Assembly (NCBI GenBank): GCA_964436815.1
Contig: CAYTER010000030.1
Location: forward strand, 1-25,430
Length of the DNA stretch: 25,430 bases
DNA from: UBA993 sp964436815
Lineage (GTDB): Bacteria > Bacillota > Dethiobacteria > DTU022
Reading direction: 5' to 3'
The translations under genes were made by a program, and so were the position numbers. How positions within the stretch are numbered: position 1 is the first letter of the stretch; every line of letters begins with the position of its first letter. Below the pieces are notes generated by a model. It was not told the DNA's origin and ran no database searches. It saw only the letters and a program-made list of their open reading frames with translations. Shown here piece by piece: positions 15,095 to 22,964 of this stretch.

Positions 15095-17779
15095 TTAAAA
15101 TTTTTTCAGTTCTTCCCAGTTTAAACCCCATTTTAAATCAACCTTGATTGGTACTGTAAGGGTATAAGCCTGCTCCATTTCACGTTTAATCAGCGGAGCA
15201 AAGAAATCAAGTTCCTGTTCGTCGATTTCGAAAAGCAGTTCATCATGAATTTGGAGGAGCATTTGGGCGTTAAAACCACCCTCATTAATTATTCTGTCAA
15301 TTTTTAACATGGCCAGTTTGATTATATCGGCTGCGCTGCCCTGGATTGGTGTATTTAAAGCCATTCTTTCCGCAAAACTGCGGATATTATGGTTAGAGGA
15401 GTTAATTTCCGGGAGGTAGCGTCTGCGCTTCAGCAGCGTGGTAACATAGCCCTGTTCCCGGGCCAGTTCGGTTATTTGTTCCATGTATTTTTTAACGCCG
15501 TGGTAGCGGTCAAAATAACCTTCGATATATTCCCTGGCTTCCGCCCTGGGGATTCTTAGACCCTGGGAGAGCCCGTAATCACTGGAGCCATAGATGATGC
15601 CAAAATTAACAGCCTTCGCCTTCTCCCTCATCAAGGGAGTCACTTCCTCCAGGCTGATCCCGTTGACTTCAGCTGCGGTGCGGCGGTGAATGTCCTGACC
15701 GGTGTTAAATGCTTCAACCAGGATTGGATCACCCGAGAGGTGAGCCAAGATCCGCAGTTCAACCTGGGAATAGTCGGCCGCCAGGAATATTTTGCCTTCA
15801 CCGGCCGGAATAAAGGCGCGGCGGATCTTGCGTCCTTCCTCAAGACGAATCGGGATATTCTGAAGATTGGGATCGCTGCTGCTTAGACGTCCGGTAGCCG
15901 TTGAAGCCTGATTCAGGCTGGTGTAGATCTTTTGCTGATCCGGATCGATTAGATCTACCAATCCCGATAGGTAAGTCCCTTCCAGTTTAGCCAACTGGCG
16001 ATAATTAATTAAAAGGCCGGCTATTTCGTGCTGATCGGCCAACTCTTCAAGAACCCTGACATCAGTTGAGCGTCCGGTTTTAGTTTTGCGCAAAACCGGT
16101 AAATTAAGTTGATCAAATAGCACTGCTGCCAGCTGCTGCGGGGAATTGATATTAAAGCTCTCGCCGGCTATTTCATAAATCCGGGCCTCCAGCCCTTCAA
16201 GGCGCTTCTTTATTTCAACTGAAAGTTCACGCAGGTAACTGGCGTCAACCCTCATTCCCCGCCGCTCCATCCTGGCCAGCACTGCTGACAGGGGCAGTTC
16301 GAGATCATGAAGCAGGGATCCGAGTTCCTGCTCTTCCAGCCTGGCCGCCAGCTCTTTTTGCAGCAGAAAAAGCTGCCGTGCATTTTCGGCGCTGAGCTGG
16401 TTATAACGAAGCGCTACAAAATCTTTTTTCCTGGAATCGAGAACGCAGTCGTCTGCAAAACCCAGGTAACGCTGCAGCAGTCCGGGCAGATCGTAGCTGC
16501 TGCCGGCAGGATCAACGAGGTAAGCAGCCAGCTGGGTATCAAACCTGATCTGCGGCAAAGGCAGGTTCAAATCCAAACCTAAGTGATTTATCAGTTTGCT
16601 ATTATGAACGATCAGCCTGATCTCTTTGCTTTGCAAACCAGAGAACAGCCTGATTACTTCTTCACGGTTTTGATTTGCTGCCAACGGATCCAGAAAATAT
16701 CCCTTTTCACTGTCGAAAGCCAGGGCGATGGTTCTTAACGGTTTGCGCCAATAAGGGCGCCCCGGTTCAGGCTCACAGTAGAGGGCAATAGTCTCCCCGG
16801 GCTTTAATCCGTCAAGCAGGGCTTTCAAGGCGGCTGTTCCGGTTATCTCTTCTGTGTTATAGCATTGTCCCGCTCCAGGTTCAACTGTGTTCTGACTTCC
16901 GCCATTACTTTCCTTCAGGCGGTTTAGCAGGCTTTTAAACTCAAGATTTTCGTAAATAGCCATCAGGCGCCTGTAATCAGGCTCACGATAGCGGCAGTCA
17001 TCCGGATTAAGGTCCAGTGGGATATCCCGCCTTAAGGTAACCAGGTCGCGCCCCCGAAAGAGCTGCTCCCGGTTGTTTTTCAGGTTTTCAGCGGTTTTCA
17101 CTTTAAGTTGATCGAGGTTGGAATAAAGTTGTTCGATCGTACCGTACTGCTCAAGCAGGCTGCGGGCAGTTTTTTCCCCGATGCCCGGCACTCCGGGGAT
17201 ATTATCGGAAGGATCACCCTTCAGGGCTTTATAATCGATAATCTGCTCTGGAGAAAGGCCGAAATCGCTTTTCAACTGATCGCGATCATAGCGCTCCATT
17301 TGGCTGATCCCTTTTTTAGTTAACAGGACGGTAATGTTATCATTGACCAGCTGCAACAGATCTGCGTCACCTGATACTACGGTAACCGTCAGGCCTGCAT
17401 CAACAAAACGATCGGCAAGGGTACCGATTACATCATCAGCTTCAAAATCGTCGATTTCAAATACAGCAATCTGCATGGCGGAGAGTATATCGCGCACCTT
17501 CTCAACCTGCTCGCTCAACTCAGCCGGAGTTTTCTCCCTCTGGGCCTTATAAGTTTGATCGATATTTACCCGGAAGGAAGGTTTGGGCGGATCAAAAGCA
17601 ACGGCCAGATAATCTGGCCGTTCCTCCTCCAGCAGTTTATAGAGCATGGTCGTGAAACCGTAAACAGCGTTGGTGTGTTCTCCGCGCCGGTTTTGGAGCA
17701 GGGGTAGGGCATAAAAAGCCCGGTACAGCAAACTGTTCCCATCTATGACAACAAATTTTTCCGGTGCAGGTGAGCTCAA
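15095..17779 (-). CDS. polA: DNA polymerase I
   Basis: Gap-filling and primer-removing polymerase of 894 residues. The N-terminal ~300 residues are the 5' nuclease domain (VVIDGNSLLYRAFYALP, DDFEADDVIGTLA, LKGDPSDNIPGVPGIGEKTA). The middle domain corresponds to the 3'-5' exonuclease but its acidic DEDD residues look absent: the block HNSKLINHLG lacks the expected Asp, and AENARQ replaces the usual ExAD block. Proofreading is probably missing, as in Bacillus Pol I. The polymerase domain has motif A DYSQVELRILAHLSGD, motif B KAKAVNFGIIYGSSDYGL and motif C QIHDELLFE. The start is TTG with AAGGAG 8 nt upstream. It sits between ribH and mutM on one strand with short gaps. Confidence 0.97.
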   Translation of the reverse strand: MSSPAPEKFVVIDGNSLLYRAFYALPLLQNRRGEHTNAVYGFTTMLYKLLEEERPDYLAVAFDPPKPSFRVNIDQTYKAQREKTPAELSEQVEKVRDILSAMQIAVFEIDDFEADDVIGTLADRFVDAGLTVTVVSGDADLLQLVNDNITVLLTKKGISQMERYDRDQLKSDFGLSPEQIIDYKALKGDPSDNIPGVPGIGEKTARSLLEQYGTIEQLYSNLDQLKVKTAENLKNNREQLFRGRDLVTLRRDIPLDLNPDDCRYREPDYRRLMAIYENLEFKSLLNRLKESNGGSQNTVEPGAGQCYNTEEITGTAALKALLDGLKPGETIALYCEPEPGRPYWRKPLRTIALAFDSEKGYFLDPLAANQNREEVIRLFSGLQSKEIRLIVHNSKLINHLGLDLNLPLPQIRFDTQLAAYLVDPAGSSYDLPGLLQRYLGFADDCVLDSRKKDFVALRYNQLSAENARQLFLLQKELAARLEEQELGSLLHDLELPLSAVLARMERRGMRVDASYLRELSVEIKKRLEGLEARIYEIAGESFNINSPQQLAAVLFDQLNLPVLRKTKTGRSTDVRVLEELADQHEIAGLLINYRQLAKLEGTYLSGLVDLIDPDQQKIYTSLNQASTATGRLSSSDPNLQNIPIRLEEGRKIRRAFIPAGEGKIFLAADYSQVELRILAHLSGDPILVEAFNTGQDIHRRTAAEVNGISLEEVTPLMREKAKAVNFGIIYGSSDYGLSQGLRIPRAEAREYIEGYFDRYHGVKKYMEQITELAREQGYVTTLLKRRRYLPEINSSNHNIRSFAERMALNTPIQGSAADIIKLAMLKIDRIINEGGFNAQMLLQIHDELLFEIDEQELDFFAPLIKREMEQAYTLTVPIKVDLKWGLNWEELKKF

Positions 17780-17802
17780 TTAATTGGCTCCTTTAAGTTT
17801 TG

Positions 17803-18264
17803 CTAAAGCTGACTGCTTAAATCAGCCATTTCGATTGCCGCTGCAGCAGCCTGCCAGCCCTTGTTGCCTGCTTTGCTGCCGGCCCGCTCGATAGCCTGTT
17901 CCAGGGTGTCGCTGGTTATAACACCGAAAATTACCGGTGTTCCGCTTTCCAACCCGACATGGGCTACGCCCTTGGCCACTTCGGAGGCGACGTAATCAAA
18001 ATGAGGCGTAGAGCCTCTGATCACTGCGCCGAGACAGATCACAGCGTCGTAGCGTTTGCTGAGCACGGCCTTTTTGGCTGCCAGCGGGATTTCAAAAGCG
18101 CCGGGCACCCAGATAATTTCGATCTTCTCTTCATCCGCTTCATGGCGTTTCAGGCAGTCAAGGGCCCCGCTTAAGAGATGACCGGATATGAATTCATTAA
18201 AACGGCTGACAACAAGGCCAAAACGGTAATCACGGGCTACCAGTTTTCCTTCTATCGTTTTCAA
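17803..18264 (-). CDS. ribH: 6,7-dimethyl-8-ribityllumazine synthase
   Basis: Condenses the pyrimidine intermediate with dihydroxybutanone phosphate, the penultimate riboflavin step. The 153-residue protein has usual length and the motifs SRFNEF (20-25), VPGAFEIP (53-60), GAVIRGSTPHFDYV with catalytic His88, and GSKAGNKG. The protein normally forms 60-mer or pentamer shells; the assembly here is not deducible. The start is TTG with GGAGGT 6 nt upstream. It is the fourth rib gene of the operon, 17 nt after ribBA. Confidence 0.96.
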   Translation of the reverse strand: MKTIEGKLVARDYRFGLVVSRFNEFISGHLLSGALDCLKRHEADEEKIEIIWVPGAFEIPLAAKKAVLSKRYDAVICLGAVIRGSTPHFDYVASEVAKGVAHVGLESGTPVIFGVITSDTLEQAIERAGSKAGNKGWQAAAAAIEMADLSSQL

Positions 18265-18281
18265 AGCAGTACCTCCGTCCT

Positions 18282-19484
18282 TTATTTGGCCATGTTCAGG
18301 ATATGGCCGAGTTTCTCTTTCTTGGTTGACAGGTAGTTACAGTTATAACTGCATGGTTCCACTTCCAGCGGAACCCGTTCCACTATATTGATATCATAAC
18401 CTTCGAGACCTTTAATTTTCCGCGGATTATTGGTCAGCAGGCGGATCTTCTTCAAGCCAAGATCGACCATAATCTGGGCTCCAACACCGTAATCGCGCAA
18501 GTCCGCAGCAAAACCGAGCGCCTCGTTAGCTTCAACCGTGTCTTTGCCGCTATCCTGCAATTCATAAGCCTTAATCTTATTTAAAAGCCCGATGCCTCTT
18601 CCTTCCTGGCGCATGTAAATCAAAACTCCCGCGCCGGCCTGGGCAATCTGCTTCATCGCCTGGTGCAACTGGTTGCCGCAATCACAGCGCAGGGAAGCGA
18701 AAACATCACCAGTCAGGCATTCGGAATGGACCCTGACCAGGGTTGGTTCATCAGGCTTGATTTCACCCATGACCATCGCCAGATGAGTTTGATTGTCGAT
18801 ATTGTTTTCATAGGCAATCAGCTTAAAAGTGCCGAAATCGGTCGGCAGATCTGCTGTAGCGCCACGCCAGACCAGTTTTTCCTTTTTCATCCGGTAGTTA
18901 ATCAGATCAGCAATGGAAATCAGCTTCAAATCATGTTCCTTACAGAATTCAATCAGTTCAGGGAGGCGGGCCATGCTGCCGTCTTCGTTGATAATCTCAC
19001 AGATCACCCCGGCCGGTTCAAGCTCTGACAATACCGCCAGGTCAACTGCAGCTTCGGTATGTCCCGCCCGGCGCAATACTCCACCTTCCATCGCTTCAAG
19101 GGGAAAAATGTGGCCGGGCCTTTTAAGGTCGGTTGGTTTAGTTGCCGGATCGATCAAGGCCCTGATCGTTTTAGCCCGCTCAAAGGCTGATATCCCTGTC
19201 GCACACGAACCGGCATCGACCGATACGGTAAAAGCCGTGCAGTGCGCATCGGTGTTATCTGTAACCATCTGGGGCAGGTTCAGTTCGCTTAACCGCTTAG
19301 AGGTCAACGGCGTACATACCAATCCCCGGGCATGGCGGATCATAAAGTTAACCGCTTCCGGAGTAACTTTTGAAGCAGCCATAATCAGGTCGCCTTCGTT
19401 TTCGCGATCTTCATCGTCAACTACAACGATCATGCGACCTGCCTTTAAATCTTCAAGAGCTTCTTCTATACTGTTAAAAGACAT
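18282..19484 (-). CDS. ribBA: Bifunctional DHBP synthase / GTP cyclohydrolase II
   Basis: Supplies both branches of riboflavin synthesis. The N-terminal ~200 residues are 3,4-dihydroxy-2-butanone-4-phosphate synthase, with DDEDRENEGDLIMAA and HARGLVCTPL. The C-terminal ~200 residues are GTP cyclohydrolase II, with the zinc cysteines in HSECLTGDVFASLRCDCGNQ and the QEGRGIGLLNKIKAYELQD block. The full 400-residue fusion is intact in both halves. The ATG has AAGGAG about 10 nt upstream; ribE ends 20 nt before it. Confidence 0.97.
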   Translation of the reverse strand: MSFNSIEEALEDLKAGRMIVVVDDEDRENEGDLIMAASKVTPEAVNFMIRHARGLVCTPLTSKRLSELNLPQMVTDNTDAHCTAFTVSVDAGSCATGISAFERAKTIRALIDPATKPTDLKRPGHIFPLEAMEGGVLRRAGHTEAAVDLAVLSELEPAGVICEIINEDGSMARLPELIEFCKEHDLKLISIADLINYRMKKEKLVWRGATADLPTDFGTFKLIAYENNIDNQTHLAMVMGEIKPDEPTLVRVHSECLTGDVFASLRCDCGNQLHQAMKQIAQAGAGVLIYMRQEGRGIGLLNKIKAYELQDSGKDTVEANEALGFAADLRDYGVGAQIMVDLGLKKIRLLTNNPRKIKGLEGYDINIVERVPLEVEPCSYNCNYLSTKKEKLGHILNMAK

Positions 19485-19504
19485 TGATCTTCAACTCCTT
19501 GTAG

Positions 19505-20161
19505 CTAGAGATAGCCTTTTTCAATCAAAAGGTCCATCGTAATTTTTTCGCCTTGTTGCTCTCCCTTACTGATCATGGGTTCCAACATCTTTTCTACATA
19601 CTTGCCGATTAGATCAACTTCCAGGTTAACCGGATAGCCAATATCCTTGGTGCCGAGTGTCGTCTCCTGCCCGGTATGCGGGATGATACCCACTGAAAAC
19701 GAACTTTCTTCCACCTCAATTACGGTCAGGCTGACTCCATCGAGCGCCACGGAACCTTTCGGCACAATATAGCGAAGCAGGTGCTGCGGGGTTTCAAAGC
19801 TCAGTAGTATTGCCCCGCCCTGCGGGTTTTTCCGGGTCAGAGTCACTTTTGCATCAATATGTCCGCTGACCAGATGACCGCCAAGCCGACCACCGAGAGC
19901 CATAGCCCTTTCAAGGTTAACCCGATCACCGGGTTTAAGAGCGCCAAGAGTTGATTTATTTAAAGTTTCTGGCATTACAAACGCGCTAAAACTATCCCGG
20001 TTAAAAGCGGTTACCGTCAGGCAGGGTCCGCTGACAGCGATACTGTCACCGATTTTTAGATCACTGAGAGTCCTATTAGCCGCTATGACAAGAGATGCAC
20101 CGTCTGAAGAACTTTCAAGACGGCGAACAGTTCCCAGTTCTTCTATAATACCCGTAAACAA
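19505..20161 (-). CDS. ribE: Riboflavin synthase alpha chain
   Basis: Dismutates two 6,7-dimethyl-8-ribityllumazine molecules to riboflavin. The 218-residue protein consists of two lumazine-binding repeats: MFTGIIEELGTV opens the first, with GGRLGGHLVSGHIDA, and VALDGVSLTVIEVE opens the core of the second. Length is normal. The start is TTG, 3 nt after the ribD stop, and the ribosome site is poor (GGGGCGGTG within ribD), so translation probably depends on coupling to ribD. Confidence 0.95.
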   Translation of the reverse strand: MFTGIIEELGTVRRLESSSDGASLVIAANRTLSDLKIGDSIAVSGPCLTVTAFNRDSFSAFVMPETLNKSTLGALKPGDRVNLERAMALGGRLGGHLVSGHIDAKVTLTRKNPQGGAILLSFETPQHLLRYIVPKGSVALDGVSLTVIEVEESSFSVGIIPHTGQETTLGTKDIGYPVNLEVDLIGKYVEKMLEPMISKGEQQGEKITMDLLIEKGYL

Positions 20162-20164
20162 ATG

Positions 20165-21286
20165 CTACACCGCCCCATTAGCGCTGCTGATGGCCGGATA
20201 ACCAATCAGGAGCAGATCACGATCAAACTGCTTCATCTCAATTTCTTCCACTGTCCAGGCTTTGCTCAGGTCACTGATGCCGGAACCTGAAAAAGCCGTT
20301 GGACTTTCTTTGCCACCGATAATCAGGGGCGCAACGAAAATAAAGAGTTTATCGATCAGCGCTCCTTCAAGCAAGCTGTAGTTCAATGTCCCGCCGCCTT
20401 CAACCAGGACAGCAGTCAGTTCTCTGGCAGCAAGCTCTGCCATCAGGGCTTTCAAATCAACGCGGCCCCCGACTGAAGGAAGCTCAATGATTTCGACACC
20501 CTTTGACTTCAGGGCCCGGCATTTATCACGAGGCGCTTTTTCAGTGACAGCTAAAATCGTTTTCGCCGCAGAACTGCTTTCTATTACTTTCGCATCAAGC
20601 GGCAGCCGGGCGTTGCTATCTACGATAACCCTGACCGGATCGTGGCCTTCTAAGCCTTCCGGCCTGGCGGTAAGCCTGGGATTGTCTTTTAAAACTGTTT
20701 CAATGCCAACCATGATCACATCACTGTGATCGCGTAGCCTGTGGACGAACTGCCGGGCTTTTTCGCCGGTTATCCAATGAGATTCACCAGCCGTTGTAGC
20801 AATTTTACCGTCAATGCTCATTGCCACCTTAACTGACACAAAAGGCATTTTTTTAGTTATATATTTTATAAAAGTTTCGTTCAGGCGGCGGGCTTTCTGT
20901 TCAAGGACCCCTTCACGAATCTTAATGTCAGTTTCCTGTAAACGGGCTAATCCGCGGCCTGATACCAGGGGATTGGGATCCTGCATGGCGACTACCACCC
21001 TGCTGATCCCGGCTTTAATAATCGCTTCGGTGCAGGGGCCGGTCCGGCCATGATGGTTACATGGTTCCAGGTTGATATAGAGGGTGGCTCCCTTAGCCTT
21101 GGCGCCCGCCTTTTCAAGGGCGATGATCTCGGCATGGGGAGTTCCGGCAGCTTTGTGAAAACCGCTGCCTACCACCTCAGAGCCCTGGACAATAACAGCA
21201 CCTACCATCGGGTTGGGGCTGGTACGGCCACGCCCCTGGCGGGCGAGGTCCAGAGCCATCCACATATATCGATCGTCGGCATCCAC
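20165..21286 (-). CDS. ribD: Bifunctional riboflavin-specific deaminase/reductase
   Basis: Carries out the second and third steps from GTP: deamination of the pyrimidine and reduction of its ribosyl side chain. The 373-residue protein has an N-terminal deaminase with the zinc site His51-Ala-Glu53 and EPCNHHGRTGPC (Cys76, Cys85). The C-terminal reductase domain runs from about residue 148, with KVAMSIDGKIATTAGESHWI and VEGGGTLNYSLL. The start is GTG with AGGTGAG about 9 nt upstream. It is the first gene of the rib operon. No RFN (FMN) riboswitch precedes it. Confidence 0.96.
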   Translation of the reverse strand: MDADDRYMWMALDLARQGRGRTSPNPMVGAVIVQGSEVVGSGFHKAAGTPHAEIIALEKAGAKAKGATLYINLEPCNHHGRTGPCTEAIIKAGISRVVVAMQDPNPLVSGRGLARLQETDIKIREGVLEQKARRLNETFIKYITKKMPFVSVKVAMSIDGKIATTAGESHWITGEKARQFVHRLRDHSDVIMVGIETVLKDNPRLTARPEGLEGHDPVRVIVDSNARLPLDAKVIESSSAAKTILAVTEKAPRDKCRALKSKGVEIIELPSVGGRVDLKALMAELAARELTAVLVEGGGTLNYSLLEGALIDKLFIFVAPLIIGGKESPTAFSGSGISDLSKAWTVEEIEMKQFDRDLLLIGYPAISSANGAV

Positions 21287-21333
21287 CTGCCACTCACCTC
21301 GTTTTCCAAATTTTTATAAGTTATCTTATGGTA

Positions 21334-21362
21334 ATTATATCTTCATCTCAGTATTAGGTAAA
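21334..21362 (-). promoter_or_regulatory. Candidate promoter of the ribD operon
   Basis: On the minus strand TTTACC (21357-21362) and a perfect TATAAT (21334-21339) are separated by 17 nt in the 120-nt gap between rpe and ribD. The predicted leader is about 40 nt, too short for an FMN riboswitch. There is no clear intrinsic terminator after rpe, so read-through from upstream is also possible. Confidence 0.6.
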
Positions 21363-21406
21363 GTAACACAGGCATTAGGACACAGCGCTTAAAATTTGGC
21401 CACGTT

Positions 21407-22057
21407 CTAAAGCCTTTTAAACTCTCTGATTAAAGCCAGGCCATCAGGTGCTTCAAAGATGGCGGAACCGGCTACCAGCACTGTTGCCCCCGCCCTGATG
21501 ATCTCCGGCGCTGTTTCCCTGTTTACCCCGCCGTCAACCTGAAGTTCTGTTTTCAGTTTACGGGTCTTAATCTGCCCGGCACAATATGCTATTTTCGGCA
21601 GAACTTCGGGGATAAAGACCTGACCGCCGGCACCGGGGTTGACACTCATAATCAGAACCAGATCCAATAGTGGCCAGACATATTCCAGAACAGCAGCCGG
21701 TGTGGCCGGGTTAAGAGCTACCCCGGCTTTAAGTCCGGCCGCCTTTATCTTACGTAATGCCCGATCGAGATGTGGTGTTGCTTCAGCCTGAATAGTAAGA
21801 TTATTAATACCGGCTGCAGCAAAAGGTTCAATCTGGCTTTCGGGATTATTGACCATCAGGTGGGCGTCCATTAAAAGATCAGTATGCGGTCTAAGCCATT
21901 TCGCGACGATCGGCCCGACAGTTATAACAGGAACAAAGCTGCCGTCCATGACATCAAAGTGAATCCAATCTGCGCCGTTTTCTTCTACTTTCTTTATTTC
22001 TTCACGCAAGATGCTGAAATCAGCAGACAACAACGAAGGAGCTACTCTAACCGCCAT
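21407..22057 (-). CDS. rpe: Ribulose-phosphate 3-epimerase
   Basis: Interconverts ribulose 5-phosphate and xylulose 5-phosphate in the pentose phosphate pathway; ribulose 5-phosphate is also the substrate of RibBA. The 216-residue TIM-barrel protein has VAPSLLSADF, the metal-binding block WIHFDVMDGSFVP, DAHLMV, MSVNPGAGGQ and VDGGVN followed by AGATVLVAGSAIF. All are in the expected order. The ATG has AGGAGG about 10 nt upstream; rsgA ends 2 nt before. It follows the family's usual place after rsgA in Firmicutes. Confidence 0.97.
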   Translation of the reverse strand: MAVRVAPSLLSADFSILREEIKKVEENGADWIHFDVMDGSFVPVITVGPIVAKWLRPHTDLLMDAHLMVNNPESQIEPFAAAGINNLTIQAEATPHLDRALRKIKAAGLKAGVALNPATPAAVLEYVWPLLDLVLIMSVNPGAGGQVFIPEVLPKIAYCAGQIKTRKLKTELQVDGGVNRETAPEIIRAGATVLVAGSAIFEAPDGLALIREFKRL

Positions 22058-22059
22058 TT

Positions 22060-22953
22060 TTAATAAACCTCCTGCCGGCTTTTTATTTCTTCCATAAAAT
22101 ACCTGTAATGTTCATAGCGCATCGGATTAATCGTCTCTCCTAAATGTTCCTGTATAGCACAATCTGGTTCAGAAAGGTGAAGACAGTTGCGAAAGGAACA
22201 CTGCCCCTCATAGTGATTAAACTCCGGGAACAGGCCAGGCAGTTCTGCTTGTTGGATATCTGAAAAATCAAGACGGGTAAAACCTGGCGTATCAACCACC
22301 GCCCCGCCCTGTTCAAGGGGTAAAAGTTCAGCTTGCCGGGTTGTATGTCGACCACGCTTTATTTTTTCACTGACCCGGCCGGTTTGCAGCGAAAGGCCGG
22401 GCTGCAGGGCGTTAAGGAGTGATGATTTACCAGACCCGGACGGACCGGCAAAAACTGAATGCTTATTCTGCAGGTAATTCTTCAGGTCAGTTAACCCCGC
22501 TCCGGTCAGAGCGCTGCTGAAAAAATATTTGTAGGGAAAAGGATTAAGCTGTATAGTGATCTCGCTCATTTCTATAGTTTCAGCCAGATCAACTTTGTTT
22601 AAGCAGAGCAGGGATTGTATATTTTCTTTTTCAGCCGAAACCAGGAGACGACTGGCCAGCTGCCAGTCATATGACGGTTGCTTGATGGACATGACAACCA
22701 CCATCTGGTCTATATTGGCAACAGAAGGGCGGTTTAACTGGTTCAAACGGGGAAGGAGCTGTTCGATAATCCCTTCATCCTGTCCCGGATCAGACTCTGA
22801 GCGAGAAGGAACAAATAAAACCCGGTCGCCAACCATCAATGAACGGTTATCGCGTTTCAGGTTGCCCCGGGCCCGGCATTGATAACTTTCTCCTTCATCG
22901 GTAAGAACGGTGAAAAAGCCGCCGGCCGCCCTGATCACTCTGCCATTTTTCAA
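22060..22953 (-). CDS. rsgA: Ribosome small-subunit biogenesis GTPase RsgA
   Basis: Circularly permuted GTPase that helps late maturation of the 30S subunit. The 297-residue protein has an N-terminal OB fold, then the GTPase motifs in permuted order: LNKVDL (G4), SALTG (G5), AGPSGSGKSSLLNAL (G1) and DTPGF (G3). A C-terminal zinc site follows as C-x4-C-x-H-x5-C in QCSFRNCLHLSEPDC. The start is TTG with GGGAGG 7 nt upstream. It sits 11 nt after prkC, the usual order in Firmicutes. Confidence 0.96.
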   Translation of the reverse strand: MKNGRVIRAAGGFFTVLTDEGESYQCRARGNLKRDNRSLMVGDRVLFVPSRSESDPGQDEGIIEQLLPRLNQLNRPSVANIDQMVVVMSIKQPSYDWQLASRLLVSAEKENIQSLLCLNKVDLAETIEMSEITIQLNPFPYKYFFSSALTGAGLTDLKNYLQNKHSVFAGPSGSGKSSLLNALQPGLSLQTGRVSEKIKRGRHTTRQAELLPLEQGGAVVDTPGFTRLDFSDIQQAELPGLFPEFNHYEGQCSFRNCLHLSEPDCAIQEHLGETINPMRYEHYRYFMEEIKSRQEVY

Positions 22954-22964
22954 AAAAAGCCTCC

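Noticed and set aside
16060..16860. Pol I with working 3'-5' proofreading
   Set aside because: The domain is present but the blocks that should hold the acidic metal ligands read HNSKLINHLG and AENARQ, so proofreading is unlikely; this is common in Firmicutes and not a novelty.
18913..19542. 209-codon plus-strand frame opposite ribBA
   Set aside because: Shadow of ribBA, low-complexity Ser/Arg-rich translation, no supporting context.
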